Below are positions 40,013 through 54,500 of a stretch of DNA of 64,000 nucleotides, piece by piece. This DNA is from Varroa destructor (lineage: Eukaryota; Arthropoda; Arachnida; Mesostigmata; Varroidae). The notes below the pieces were generated by a model that ran no database searches, was not told where the DNA came from, and saw only the letters and a program-made list of their open reading frames with translations. The translations under genes and the position numbers were made by a program. How positions within the stretch are numbered: the first letter of the stretch is position 1; each line of letters starts with the position of its first letter. Where the stretch lies: positions 27,025,667 to 27,089,666 of the forward strand of contig NW_019211459.1 of the NCBI RefSeq assembly GCF_002443255.2. The letters are read 5' to 3'.

Positions 40013-42274
40013 CGTCTATGCCCTATGGGCTCGAAACTAGACCACAGCGTGTCCCTAAGATTAGCAGGGAAATACGTTGCCTATTTAGCTATCATGGTTC
40101 ACCATGGTAGCCACCATGGCATAGCTTTACTAAGCTGAACCAGAACATCGATCTTCGAAAGCGAATAGCCGATCTAATCCCATAATGAAGCAGTCACCGA
40201 GCGACTAACTAGCTACATGCAGCCACCCACTCAGTGGCTACAGCTGATGCATGCGCTCAGCCCCTCTATTTGTCCTGCGCGGACAAATATCCTTCTATCG
40301 ATACCCTTTTGTTTGCTATTCTATGTTAGTATATTATTATCGTTAGCTGTCGTTTCTGTTGTCCCGGCAGAATTACACGATAGGTGTTTTTCGGTTGACT
40401 CATTTTCGATTCTCACACTTAGTCCACTTTGTTCCGCACTATAAAAGCTACCGTAATAACATTCTGGACGAACCTATCTTCTCCGGAAACGGCGAGAAGT
40501 AACTCAATAGCTAATAGTCGAGTAAGGAAACAGTTTATATTCTGGCAAACAGCTTCGTTGCATAGTTTACACTTGCTGATTCTTACAGTTATTATAAACT
40601 AATGATATCGTGGCTAAAATAGGAAACGGGTCCCGGTGAGTTGTGTACCACCGCGTTACAGCCTTCGATATACTACACACTCCGTTCTCTTCCACTTTTC
40701 GCTTCTTCTTTTCACCTGTCGTCTGCTTCGGCTCCGTCGGTGTTGGTGCCGCGCTACCCACTTTCCTCCTTACCCCCTGTTCTACACCGCCCCACGATTG
40801 TGGACAATTAACGATCGGTCTAAAACGCAATATCAATATCAGTTAGCTTTTTTCGATACGGATAATCGCTAGTTTTGCCCTGTCAACTACTCACCGCTTG
40901 CGACGCTGTGCTTAAACGAATGCTTGCTACACGTTCTACTTTATCATTCGCTCGAAGCAGTCCAAATTGAGGGGTGACTGCGCTTAAAGCAAAGCAGCGC
41001 TTGGCCATGGTATTGTGTTAGCTGTGAACAACAAAGGCCACAGAATAATTCTAGTGTTCCCCAAGCGCATCCGTTGCACTCTTCGTCACCCGTTTAGACT
41101 GATTTCATCTAATTGCGATAATGTTTTCTTTTTCTTTCTGTCCCACCTGGATCGAGAGTCATTGCTTAATGTGGATCTGCGATGGACGCCCTACACTAGC
41201 AAAAAATTTGTGCACCTTTCCGCAGAAGACGTCTTCGATGACTAACTCTTGGTCTACTGGTTTTCCAATAGACGGAATGGATGCAGCCAATAATAGTAGT
41301 AGTATGTCAGGAGGCGGTCTCCTTCGCTGCTATCCTCTTTTTTTAATTTAGGTACTGTGTGCGACCACGTACAAAACATACGTATATATATACATACTTG
41401 ATGTATCGTCAGTCACCCAGATCAGTGATACAAATAGCGGCATCATTGCTCTAGCCGCGACCAGCAGCGGCAGCAACAGCGTCCCCAGTTTCACTTGGAC
41501 GTTGAACAACAAATGCTGGTGTAACTGTGGAGTGGTGTATGAGGAGGAAAGAACATCTGGGTGTTTCGTCTAACGATGACGAGGATGTACATCCAGCAAC
41601 GGCAGTCGCCGCAGCTGCAAGCATCCAGATAGACAAATAGTGACAGAAAGGTGGCTACTAATGGCCCATAGACTGTGAAAAAACTGGGCAGTGTCCGTTG
41701 GTGATGAGCCCCACGCAGGTCATCATATGATCACCATAACTCAACGGACTATCGACACTACAGAGATGATTACTTGGGGTCCACGATCGCACAGCCGCTG
41801 CTGCTTGTCAGCAGCCAGCGTATATAGATAGGCCAGGCGCTGCTGTTAGCCGTAAGTGTTACGATGATGCGATTAACACGACGTCATCACCAGCACCATC
41901 ATGATGATGGTTGGCGTCACCGTTCTCATCGTTACCACGCTACCATCGTGTTATACTCGATTGTTATTGACGCTCTCTTCGTCGCATCTGCGCATTGTGG
42001 TTTCCAAGGCGCAGGTGCACCGAACAGACGAACGCGGGGTTAGCGTTCGATAGGCACATCATCAGAACTCTTTTTTTGATGTATCTAGGCATACGCCAAC
42101 AGGAAAATCGCATAGACTACCATAAAAACGAAAAACTAGCAAACAGCGATACCTAATCGAAAAAACCAAATACATGTATGTACCTCAAAGACATCATCGT
42201 TCCTCTTAAGCAGACTTTACTGAACCTGTAGTAAACGTTTGTTTTGTTTACATATTTTGCGCTGTGATAAGTAT

Positions 42275-42374
42275 NNNNNNNNNNNNNNNNNNNNNNNNNN
42301 NNNNNNNNNNNNNNNNNNNNNNNNNNNNNNNNNNNNNNNNNNNNNNNNNNNNNNNNNNNNNNNNNNNNNNNNNN
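42275..42374. other. Assembly gap of exactly 100 N
   Basis: One hundred N in a row, the customary placeholder for a scaffold gap of unknown length. The true distance between the flanks, and their relation to each other, is not given by this sequence. Confidence 0.99.
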
Positions 42375-45300
42375 GCCTACGAAAGTCTTTCTATTTCGCA
42401 GATTATATTGTTCGTACTGAAGCATGCAACGTTCGGTTTGATCTCCTTGTCTGAATTCGTACGGCCAGCACAGAAGGATTTATCAGCCGACCAGTCCGTA
42501 AAGCGCAGGCTGTAAATTGTAAAGCAATCCTTTTTTGGCTGATATGGATACAGTAGTCCTGTCTATTCTTTATGCCAATATAGAGTAAATTATGTTTTAA
42601 CCGAACTTACCTGCATAGAGTCAATATTCTCAACAAAATTAGCCATGCTAAGATATACACATGAAGGCGAACTTGAAATACTCTGGGAGAGTTAAATGTC
42701 TACCGGACCGATCGTTGTTTTCCTGCCTTGTGAGCAGTGAGCCTAAATACTGTAAATGTTCGTGTGCATATGGTTGTCGCAGGCCTACAAGGCATCCATC
42801 TAGCTTAAGTTATAATGAATAACCATTAGGATTCATTATATTAAAAAATAGATTATTATACGTTGAAAAATTGGAAACAGATTGCAGTTCTTTTTTTAAA
42901 TGGACGCGACAGCCCGTCGATAGACGGAGGGATCGGACGCGGTTGCACTTGTTTTAGCGTCTTAATTTGTTCTAGCGTCTATTCACCTTACAAGACCTCT
43001 GCTGTGAAGCCAGCGTGCACGCAATTAATGTCTAGCTGATTCAATGTGAAATGACTGTATAGAAAAGAAGAACGGATAAAAGGTACTTCAATAGTGTTAC
43101 CTATGGAGCACCACGAAAGAACCTTTGACTAAAACCTTTCAGCGTTTCTTCTTCGTATAGACACATACTTGCATAAACGATGTTCGCAGCTTTGGGCCCA
43201 CTGTTGTAATCTTGCCGACATCAATCTAAAATAAAAAAGAAATCTGTTGCTAGAAACTTGTTAGTCCACTTAGTTGCATATTTGTTTGCCACGGAAATTA
43301 TATTCGTGAGCAAATATTCCCTAGACAATTTTAACTCTTCAAGAAGAGTCTAACTTCAGTCTATTCTTGTGCGTATTGATGCATCGAAATCTTGCATTCA
43401 GGTATTTTGTGATCTTTTTCTATCCGGCCATCCTTTGGGTACGGTTCACTAGTGTAACAAAATGTCTGCCCTAGTGCTTTTAAGACAAGATTCATCATTA
43501 TGCATTTGTTCGATGAAAGAATATTTCCTTTTGAGGTTTTCATATTTGCGAATTCATATTGCAAACGATCTTCTACTCGATACTGCAAAAGCCCTGATTC
43601 GGCTCCCCTGGTTTTAAAAAAAAGCGGGAAACGTAAAGAACATATTGCTAGCACTATCCAGCTTCGTATGGCGCACAAAGCAATCTATATTGCAATCCTT
43701 TCTGCTTTACTAGAGGCTAAAAAATCGATATCATTTCACTCGAGCAGTAGATTCTATCGGCTGCCTTTCCGGTTAGTTCTGTCGGCGCCACGATGAAAAA
43801 GCATTTACATTACATTGTCTTCAACACAATTCGAAGTTTGAACCTGTAGAGCTGATATCTTTTGAGAGTGAGGTACAAAGATTCAGCGCAATGTCTTGGC
43901 GGCAGGACCCTATATCATCGGCAATCGAAAATTTTCACGTTTTAATTCTGATCTTACGTTGACACTGTACAGTTATCGCTGGTCGGAAAAGCAAACGTAT
44001 CCTATTGTCTACCCTTTTTTCTTCTATTTTCCCCGAACAGTCAACTGACGACGATGGCGGTGAAGATGGTGCCGGGCTTTTATTTGTTGCGTAGAGATTT
44101 GTTGAATTGTCGGCCAGAATTACATAAACCGCGCTTTCCCATTCCATCCAAAACAATTTGATTTCGAGGAAGCAAATCGCCGACAGTATTTTCTAAGAAA
44201 AAAACTCATAATTTTCCCATTAAAGCCTGCCCTTGAGCTACCGGGGTATTGACTTCAAGATATTATTCACTTCTACAAAACTATATGTAACGAAGTATGT
44301 TCGTATGTATGTATACTATCGGCGTGTCCGCAATGTTGTTCTATTTCGGATAATGTATGCATGTTATAACATGCACATATGTGTCATAGTCATATAGCTA
44401 AAACGTATCTGGATGACTAAAATTGAGTCTACCCATATAATCCAATCCAAAGTGCTATATGTATTAAAAAAGTACCATTGACTCTTCGCTGGGAAACGTC
44501 TGTTGATTAATCAGGTGACGGCATAATGTCTAAATGTATGTTGACTATTTTAGTCAGGTCACCAGATCTCAGTGGTTTTGCTTCGAATCGTTCAAATGCA
44601 CCCGTAAACTCAAGAAGAATTGTCGAGATCTCAATCTGACCTGTGTATTTAAGGTAACCAGGTCACCTAACGCTGGATTCGCGGATTAGTGAGCTGTAAA
44701 ACTGGCTTTTCGAATAAATGGCAGCGTTCGATTGTAACTAGATGTATTTGTAACGGAAGTCCTGAATCGGTAAATAATATAAATGTAAACTAGTGTATCA
44801 CTGTGATAAGAAATAGTTTACCCGTCGTTAGTGCACCAACGGCAGGACCATTGCCGCTTTTCGAAACCTTCTCTTTTCAAAATAAAAGCTTCCATTTCTC
44901 TCTTGTAATTATCTATTAGTTTAGCTACGATGGTTCATATGCATAATGTACCTAGAATTCTCGACGGTTTCGTAAAGCTATAATATGGAGGGAAAGCTTG
45001 TCTAAAATAAAATAGCAACCGTATGCTGGCAGCATCAGAATGAAACCTATTTCATCGGATCGACTGGTATTGTTTCCTACAAGAGCCTTAAACTTACTTT
45101 TGAGAAATAGATGACATTTAAAGGTTGAAGGTAAGGTCATAATTTATTCTCTACCGGGTCCGCTTAACCTATGGTAGGTTTTGGTATGCACCAATTGATT
45201 TTGTCACGTACTCGACCCGGAAGAACGATACTTCAGCCAAATTGTCTGTGATGGTAAATCTATTAAATACCTCCTTTGAGGAATACGTCTATGAATATTG

Positions 45301-47910
45301 GAATAAGTGCAATACTATTTGTTGTAAAAATAAAGTTTGCTTTTCTCAAAATCAAGAATTGTAGCTGAAGTGAACGTTTCTTCTGTAGGTCGAACAGGTA
45401 ATTCAAGTATGTTGAACTACGCGATACGGAAATTGCTGTTTTACTCTTAAGTTCTAAACATGATTTACTTTGCCAAAATTAACTGGAGACTTGTTGAACT
45501 GGAAAAAGACGAAACTAATCTATTGAAATCGTTACTAATCCCTATCTGCTAAGACAGGGCCGTATAATTACTCGTTTTTATGATTTCACAAGAGAAAACA
45601 GTGGATATTAAGACTGGATATGATTAGTGCCCTTAACATTTTTTTTTTGTTTGTATGCTTACCCAGATATAAATCAGCCAGTCTATGCAATTTATATGTA
45701 AACTGTGGTTGTGAAAGAATAATATTTCTACTATCTAGCTTTGAAGAACAACTTTTTTGCCAGATCAATTGGAAGGCGCCCCGAGCTCTCAAACCCAGGA
45801 CCTGCATATATAGACTTTTCCAGGAAACTAAAACCCTCTTGAAGTAAATGTTATTGACAATTATTTGTTTTTCCTAGGATTTTTACAAATAGTTTCTTTC
45901 GAATGGCCACATCGCGTTGCTGTATTGGCGAAAAATTTTCGACCCCCATTCGATACCGTCTGTGTCCTCTACGCTGTCGGAAACTTGCCGCCCACGTTTC
46001 GGCGGCTGAGCTACTAATTCAAAAAACGACAACGTTTTTTACGCGTAAGCATGTGTGTGCCTTAATGTATTATAGCGCGACATACACCATGCTGGTTTTT
46101 TTTCAACGATTGGTGGACGGTGGCAATGCAGGTCCGTCAGAGAGGCGCGATACCGCCATTTCTATTTTCTGTGTAGCTGGCAAAAAAATTGAACATTCCT
46201 GTTCACTTCTTTATTCGTAAAAAAATCCGGCTGAGAAAAATCAACGGGCAATTCCGTTCCTGCCGGTCGCCATATGAACATAGAATGCTATAGAGGACTA
46301 ACTGCAACGATCACTTGAGACAATACTTCGATAAATCACTGCAATCGGTCCTGGTGGTACCTCGCTGTATACCGTGATTTGAATCTCTAGGCTGCATAGA
46401 AGATCCAGAACGAGTAAAATGAATTATTGAATAAATGAAGGAGCGACTACTTCAAAGATACGATGAGAGAGCAAAATCGAAATTGCTCAGGCTGGCTTTG
46501 TAAAGTTGTTAGCACGCTACTTGTTAATGATACAAAATAAGTGTGACTAATCCCTTTAATTCCTGATGGAGCTTTTTTCTGGTGTAATCAAGTCATTTAT
46601 GCAAGCTATTCTACTGTTCTTCAGACGGAACATTTCCTCGAAGTATCAGACAATTACTTCGGTAAAAAAGAGAACATTGTATCTTTCGAGCGTATCCGTA
46701 AAAGAGTGTGCACACTCCGAGTTTCTGAATGCAATACAACCGTTCTTTGCTGTTTCAGTATCAGTGCTCACTGCGCTTGTGCGTGTAAAATGTATGCATG
46801 CACAGCTTGTACATAGTGAAAATAAAAATAGATACGTAGCTTTCCAATATGTCAGCAGGCGGCAGTTCGGCCCTTTACCTGCTGTTGCGACATTGTGCCT
46901 TTATGCGTTCGCTCCTGTAGAAGAGATACCCATGCCCAACGAATACATTAACGTCAGTACGTTATTATTGATATGCGAAGAAACCTTCTCGCTTTTCATA
47001 CCTTTAGAATAGGCATACGTTTTCTATATTTAGCATAAAACTATCTTTCTCAAAGAAATATAGGTAGACGAAACGAGGTACTTCTCTGTGTACTAAATAT
47101 CGTACAACAAACTCTCGTCTACCTGTGCATGCCCTTGTGAGTGTACAATTTACCCTACAATTAGAACTTTTCAAGGATAATCTAGCCATCATTTAATTTT
47201 TTAGCATTCAGTAGGTCCTTCGAACGAAAACGCCAGGGTGTAATGTCTGGTGGGGCTTGGCTTGGCAACAACCGGAGCTAAGCGAGGGCATTTCTACCCC
47301 ATGCGAATATGCTTGACCCTAGCTTCATTGCATGACTAGCCCGGTCCAGTATCATTCTTCGCCTCAGCTCGTCCAGAACGTGTTCATTTCATTAACTTGT
47401 AGTTAAATATTTTATCGGATACTATGAAAAGGACTTTTGAACCAGATTTTTATATTTTCAAGTATTTATAACGATTTATAGTTATTAATTAACTAGATTT
47501 TGCTCTATCTAACAGATTTGGCTTAAAAATATCGCATTTTATGACTCGTACTTTAGTGTCTATACGGACGCTAATGGTAATAACGATAAGGAACACTTCG
47601 TGTTTGACACAAATAGCTCTAAGGGATTATAGTTTTAAAATAACATGGCCTACAATTCGGGTGGCCTCATTCGTTGCGCACTGCGAGGCAGTAGACGACA
47701 AACGAAAAAACTATTCATATTATTGTCGGGCATTAACCTGAATGAGCTGACTGAAAGGCTACTTCCCAAGTTGTTTTGTCAAACGGTGTAAAAGTCTCTA
47801 AATGAGTCTGATAAATACTCAAGCAAAATTTGGGAAGATGTTGCGGTTTTGGGAAGCTTTTTACTGTCAAAGAATCTTTTCTCGAATCTATCCGGTACAC
47901 GTTGAAGTGA

Positions 47911-47966
<56 letters not shown>

Positions 47967-48160
47967 GTTTTTAGACCTCTCTTGTGATTGAAACCCCCTG
48001 AAAATCAAATCACTATTGAGAAAGATTGTCTTAATTTCATTTACACTGTGATTACGGAACTTTTTGCCTGTCCGGTAAACGTAGTCCCCAAATATTTGTA
48101 GATAGCGATATAAGTAGCGGGCCGTTGACCTACATTGCGTGTCATGTGATCAGGAGCAAT
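42375..48160. other. AT-rich region without recognisable genes
   Basis: Open frames of up to 148 codons (46566-47012, plus strand) occur, but none has a recognisable domain. A (TA)25 tract lies at 47913-47963 and an 18-nt palindrome at 44358-44375. Confidence 0.5.
47913..47963. repeat. (TA)25 microsatellite
   Basis: About 50 bases of perfect TA repeat, the longest simple repeat in the window. Confidence 0.95.
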
Positions 48161-48163
48161 CTT

Positions 48164-48500
48164 TTAAAGCGAAGACTTTGGAACGGATATCCCTATTCGT
48201 TTTGCCACATGACAGGCAAACATGCACTCAATAGCTCTCTGAATTTTCAGTAAGCCCTTGCTATGTCGGATTTCCGTATACTATGTAAGGTCGTCGACGT
48301 GCATTTTGTAGGTAACGCCTAGGTGTTGGCATCTTTTCAAGAACAATATAAGGTTTAGTGCCGTCAGGTGCACGACAGATCGATGTATACCATACAGAGA
48401 TACCCTCGAGGTCCGGGACCAGTCACGTCACCTAGGATTTCTATGAAGCACGTGCTGATCGACCACCCCATTTGGGCTGCATCGGGCCGAAAAAGAAATG
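48164..48500 (-). pseudogene. Possible decayed LTR-retroelement reverse-transcriptase fragment
   Basis: On the minus strand one frame reads FIEILGDV then GYLCMVYIDLSC, resembling the region around the catalytic Tyr-x-Asp-Asp box of Ty3/gypsy-type reverse transcriptases, with the second Asp replaced. A second frame continues HLTALNLILFLKRCQHLGVT and then, past a stop, TEIRHSKGLL, resembling the following helix and strand of the same domain. Stops and at least one frameshift break it, so it is not functional. The resemblance is from memory of the family pattern and is modest. No LTRs were seen. Confidence 0.3.
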
Positions 48501-51500
48501 ATGCCTATTTTTCTTAACCAACCGTCAGCCTTAAGCGCTTTACAACTTCAGACTCTGCAATCACTTAAAAACTATCACGAATATTATTTAATAATAACAA
48601 GTACTTAATGGCATTAACGTTCACTCTCATTATTTTTTTAATTGCCAAGTAGAATACTTGACGATGACGATTTGCTTGTTTACCAAAGTAGAAGCTGACC
48701 ATTTTAATGTGGTTATAAAATATCGAGACTCAAAAGCGACTGAATCGTTTAGTAATGCTGTTTGTACAATATCTAAGTACTTGTTTTTTTTTCTTATTAT
48801 TCTTTGAGAAGAAAGCAGAAGAAATCTAAATTATACGGAAGTAATCTATCAATTTTATTTCTTTGATGGGGTAGAGAAAATTTTATTTATAATAAAGAAA
48901 AATAGCCTTTAGTTGTTGAGCTACCATCAAAGATACGAGTGACCTTGCGGGAATATAGTCGTATTTAGCTATGCACTACTTACAAAGGTAAGCGCAAAGG
49001 ACCAGAGATTTGACCTGGCTAGAACTGTAGGGACAGGTCATACGGAAAATGTCAGCTTGCGTACGAAAATTACGGCTGTGGCCTGAGATGTTTGATTGTT
49101 AGAGGCCTTGTGATGAGGAAAAGGGTATGTCCTGTGCGAAGAAGAAATTAAGAACAGGCCAACTGTGGCAGAAGAATATATACAGAGGTCTATGGCTACC
49201 AGGCCGAAAGCAAGTATCTCACGGCTTTCGTAGAGGAACCGTAGCGAGCCGGAAGTTGCGAGGCATTCAAAGTTGAGAGTCGCCTATGAACTAAAACGTA
49301 TGAAGGCAAAGCTTTGCAAGCTATTTTGCCTTTCGAACTCAGTGTTCGTTGAAAATAATTCTCTATATCCACAGATCTATATCATTGTATAAGTAATGGG
49401 TAGCTAATCAGACAAGCGTAACAATCATCGAATGTAATACGTACGGAATTATGGGCGCAGCCAAACTAAATACGTAATTAGCAACCGGGATGATTTGACG
49501 TAAGAAGATGCATCCTATTATTTTCTACTGTATAGAACATAAGAAGCTCCATATAACATATGAGACATAAGCTCCACATAAGAAGATTCCAAAATAAATG
49601 CGTTTTCTGTTAATATTTAGCACAGTATTTTAAGCGGCAGAGGCCTGTGAAAATATGAAGAGGCTTAGTCTAGCGTTCAGATACACTTCTACGTGTTTAT
49701 TAGCTTAGTCCATAGATCGATTCGTCTTTAATGGCGAGCTTGAAGTGGTTAAGGGGATTAGGCTTGTAACTGAGTTTTGTAAATACATATGCGCAAACCC
49801 GTAGAGATAAATGTTACCCGGCAGACGGGAATGAAACGTCATTTTAAAGTCCCAAATTAGCAGGGCAGTATTTTATATAGAAAAAAACCGAAGCTAGCTT
49901 TTTTTTTTTATGTAAATATAGTTACTAATAATTTCGTGTGATAGTTGCGATTGATCATCCCGAGGTCTTGCATCGAGCGAAGTGCTAATCTTATCTTCTT
50001 TATTACTTAACGAAAAGTGTCAATTCGCCAAATACGTGACATCGGAAGACGGAACACACAGTGTGTTAGGTGCGCCCGTAGCAGCACAAGCATCAACCAA
50101 CGTAAGCATCAGTGATTTGTGATACGATTACTATCAAGAAGATGTACATTCTGTCAATATTTTGGCCAAGTGATAGGCTTATATAGTTCTAGGAGCTTAG
50201 ACAGCTTCGCGGAAGCGCGGTAAAAGATTTCTGCCTGTGTCCTAAGATAATCGTAATAATGAAGACAGAACCGCTCCTTGCTTAGGGATTTGCAAGAATG
50301 TAATTACACAAATGAGGCAAATTGTAGTTGAAGCGGTTTGTGTCGGACGAACCTCAGGACCATCCTTTTGTGGTGCGGACGCGTCTTGGGTAAAGCGGCT
50401 AGGGCACTGACTTTTTTAAGACAACTTGCTATTACTGTGTGATGCTTATGAATTGCACGAGTAAAAATACAAATAGAGGGCGAATTTTCTTTCAGAATAA
50501 TAACATTGCTTATTGATTTTTACCACAACTACCTGTTAGTAGTTTGGAAGCAGTTGTTTGGGTATATATGCGGTTTAGATCAGGCCACAGTCGTAGCTCT
50601 TGTCGCACGCGTAGACCTTCTGCTTAGCTCAAGGAAGCCCAGAGAATAGTTGTAAACGGGTCCACTATGCAGGTCGGGCACAGCGCTCTACCCCGTTGGA
50701 GAATGCTGACCAGAAGAGACGTTATGATTTCAAATACCTATATAGCTGTTGTATAGCAGAATCCTCTAATAACAACGACGATTTTTTTATTTGTAACAGG
50801 TTTGCATTTTTCCTTTAGTAATAAAGTTAGCGGCTATATATTTCTAGAAGGGTCTGTATAGATAAGATAGCGTTTATTGCTTCTATTGTTATGTTTGTTT
50901 CGCTAGAAAAAGTAATACTGCCCATAGGTTCAGAAACTGCCTACCCGTAATAGGGTAGGCAGTTTCTGAAACCATTCTGCCTAAAAACTCCGCTATTCGA
51001 CTTCGTATTTCCTCAAGCATGATATGTCTGGCAAAGTGCGTAATAATCCTTCCGTCAAATGTTAGTAATAGTTACCAGAAAGATTTTCTTATCTAAAAAA
51101 CAAAAATGGATCAAGCAAGAAAAACTGCTCAAATGGGCAGTAAGTGCTCAGGAGATGCATGGTCAGAGCCTACTTTTCTCAAACAAAATTATCTCATACG
51201 CACGCGATAGTAATTTCTTTAAATGGGTATGGCCTGGACGTATGGAAGGCAAATCTCTAGCATCTGATTGCTATGAGGGGCAGGTGACGACAGGTCTATC
51301 ATACGAATGCTCTCAGGCAGCGCGTTTCAATGAAAAATGCTTTTCCCTTTAAAAAGGATGTTTATTCGGAGCGAGCATTTCCAATGCAAGCCAGAAGGCC
51401 AAAAACGTTGTTTTTCGGATAAGAATATTTGCGTAGATGCTAAGTTCAAATGTCGATGCTCACGCCACCGTACCAATAAGTTGATAAAATTAAGGTGACC

Positions 51501-54500
51501 AAATCATGATTTTAAGAATGCTTGTAAAAGCACTCTGCTTTCACAGTCCGCGTCTACTTCAAACGAAATTACATGCTAGCAACATGTTATACAATATTAG
51601 TGAAATAAGTGAAATAAAGTGAAACTAAATCGAGGACTTGGTTTGTGGAAGTTGCGAAAGTTTATCGCCACTTCCCGAATAGTAAGCAATAAATTGGGAA
51701 AATGAGAAGGTACTGAAACGTTGCTCATATAATTTGAAGCGTGAATATAATTCCGAATCTCAGAACTTCCTCTACGCAAAAGGATATCTAGTATAGGTTT
51801 ACCTTTACTAATCTTACAGAATCAACGTTTTCGCAGTGCGGCGTGTCAGTCTGTAAACTTAATAATTTTTTAATGCTTTTGTAAAGTAAATCCATACAGT
51901 GTATGATAGTTGGTCATCACAAGTGTCGAAGTGCTTGGCACATTTTCACGATTTGTAAGCGAGGCAGCCTGGAGCTGGACGTCGTTCCTTGGAAAACGAA
52001 ATCACGCGCGTGTAAAACTGCTACAACAACTTGATATGCGCCATTGTAGAAACGGCGTACTCTGAAAAGGTAGTGCATAAGGATTCGTCTAGAGACACAG
52101 CGACTGTAGTTACTCCACTCTGCGAATCGGGAACGAACGATAGATTAACAAACGACAATTCTCAAAAATTCATTTGGATTAATGTTTCAACATTTTCGTC
52201 CAGTACCGATCACGGTTGCCAACAGGTTCCCAGTATGAAACAAAGTGTATTCGTGTCCGGATTAAAATTTAGACCATCCCGTGCCCCTGAGTTCTGTAGG
52301 GAAATACGTTTCCGCTACCACTCTAATCAATCACTATCAAAAACGTATCTAGTAATTTGTTTCTTAATGTAAGAGGACACTGAAAAGCTCGCCGCACGTT
52401 TCAAGTAACAAATTATGGCATAGATGGGTGAAGATGTTGGCTTTGTATGGGTCGGCTAGGTACCATGTCATGACTATAAAGTAAGGTAAATTATGCCACT
52501 TGCTTCATTCCTCCTATATACATATATATATAATCAAGGGTGAATTTGTATATGCATCACATTTTCTGCAGGGACACTCTAATGCTATCCCTGCAACTTC
52601 TGTCGTACTACGTTATAAACATAGCACAGGATGTATTATGATACTGATGTACGTCAAAAGTACATGACCAGCGTTCAGCTATTGTATTAACCTAATCGGG
52701 AACCTCTTATTGTACCTCTTTTGCTTTGCACATCTTTGTAGCTGGGTATTTCCGTTTCTTTCAGACTCGATGCTCGCAGGTCTACAGACTAAGTCCAATT
52801 GCAAATACTCTATATTGCTCCTTGCAGAATTCTCCGTCAAAGCGCAGCTTGTCGTCGAACATTTCGTATGCAATGTCTTGAACTACGTTATGTCGCATTT
52901 GAACGGAGTTCGAAAACCAGAGTTGTTAGCTATTCGGGACGAGAAATGTACATACTAATTTGAAGCTGCTATTGAAGGGCCACGAAGGCCCTTATGTCAC
53001 AAATGTCAGGTGTCACTCTGCGACTGTCACCTAGGGTCAACGCCTGTTGCCTTCCTCGTATACCCTGTTCGATATAAACGTGAAGCGGAAACCCTTTCTT
53101 CTTGACTCAGAGGAAAACAAAATAACAGAAGTAAAGAGCACCAATGCGCGTCTTATGACCGACAGTTTTTGGTCGTTGGATCAACACTTACCGCCATTCT
53201 GCCATTTCTTGCTCAAAGACTCACATGATAAATCCTTTTGAAATACTATAAAATTTATCACTATAAATTTATTAACCGCACATAGTAAAAATTATATATA
53301 TATAGACGCAACCGTACGTTTTGTATGCCGACTATTTCAACATTGTTTTCGTTAACGGCGAACGGGAATGGCTCATTAAACAAGACCGAACGACGTAAAG
53401 CGCCGAACAAGTCCTGGATGGATTCAAGGTTTTGGAACCACGCCATTGTGGTGTATGATTTGAGCAAAATGCAGTAATGTAATTGTTTCGGTGTTGCACT
53501 TTCATATTCTATAGCGTTATAACGATAGAAATGATAGTACGGTATTTGTATACCTCAGTGTTATAGTTGTGCATGCAACCGTTTGCACACCCTCTAGTAT
53601 TTAAACGTATGTAAAATGAAGGTTTTCCAACCGCCAAAGTTTTTTTTTATTTCGCGCTATGTATATCTATACGCACGGATCAACCTTGACGCCTGAAAGC
53701 GTTCCCATTAGCAACGATCCTCCGACCTATCAAATTCTCGACTGAACATTCAAAGCTACTGCATCACGGTTAGGATTTTCTAAAGGCTTATCAAACTCGC
53801 TGGTAATCAGGTTTCAGAACGAAATCTGGCCACTGACCTAAGACTGCAGTTGCTAGAAGCTAGCAAAAATCAATTATGATGCTCGGCAAACCCCAGACGA
53901 ATTGCTATCTTGTACATTGTATAGGTGTGTTTAACTTCGGCAGATTCTCTAACTGATAGCATTAAACCTATGGAATACAGTACCATTTGCTACGATGCTA
54001 ATTACTACATCTGGAAAGCCGAGCACTGCCCCTAAAAAGAATACATTTGAAGATAAATTTAGCAGAAGACCGGATTGACTAAAACGCTGTCGATCGTTTC
54101 AAGCGTAATCCTACGCAATAGCCATTTTTTACTTTCGGTTATAGTTCCCTCTCACAACCTCACCCAGAGCACACTCTTTCTCTCTCATTTGAATTCCTTC
54201 ATTTTGAGCACTAGACAATGACACGAAGTTTACTTCTTCGATAGCACAATGGACGGAATAAACAGCGAGCTGCTGAATAACACAACCATACATATATTAC
54301 GCTCTTTTTTAGATATTACACCCTATACCAGGCAAAATATCAGAGGGCTTAATACGGTTCGTAATAAATCAAGGGAACTCCGCTTGACTAACATGATGTT
54401 TTAAGCTTTCTCCAGCATGCAGAGTAGGCTTAGCGTGATAGGCCGGGCACGCATTCTACATACAGAACTGTGTTTACGTTGTATTAGGGCAATGATAAGC

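Larger units (their letters stand above)
38500..42000. promoter_or_regulatory. GC-rich, triplet-repeat-rich region, possible promoter/5' UTR
   Basis: Contains (TCG)11, (ACG)n, (CAG)n, (GCT)n and (GTCT)n tracts and many CpGs, in contrast with the AT-rich flanks. Several short ORFs occur on both strands, none recognisable. One at 40217-40444 on the plus strand has a signal-peptide-like hydrophobic run (LLSIPFCLLFYVSILLSLAV). The character suggests a transcription start region or untranslated first exon, but neither direction nor gene can be given. Confidence 0.3.

Noticed and set aside
42811..42840. 10-bp perfect inverted repeat with a 10-base loop (TATAATGAAT)
   Set aside because: AT-rich arms of this length are expected a few times by chance in 64 kb.
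44358..44375. 18-nt perfect palindrome TGCATGTTATAACATGCA
   Set aside because: Nine-bp arms in AT-rich sequence are within chance expectation.
46566..47012. 148-codon plus-strand ORF
   Set aside because: Length is within what chance allows in 64 kb read in six frames; no domain, AT-rich, no supporting splice signals.
47733..48008. ORFs across the (TA)25 repeat
   Set aside because: Ile/Tyr alternation is the direct translation of the microsatellite.
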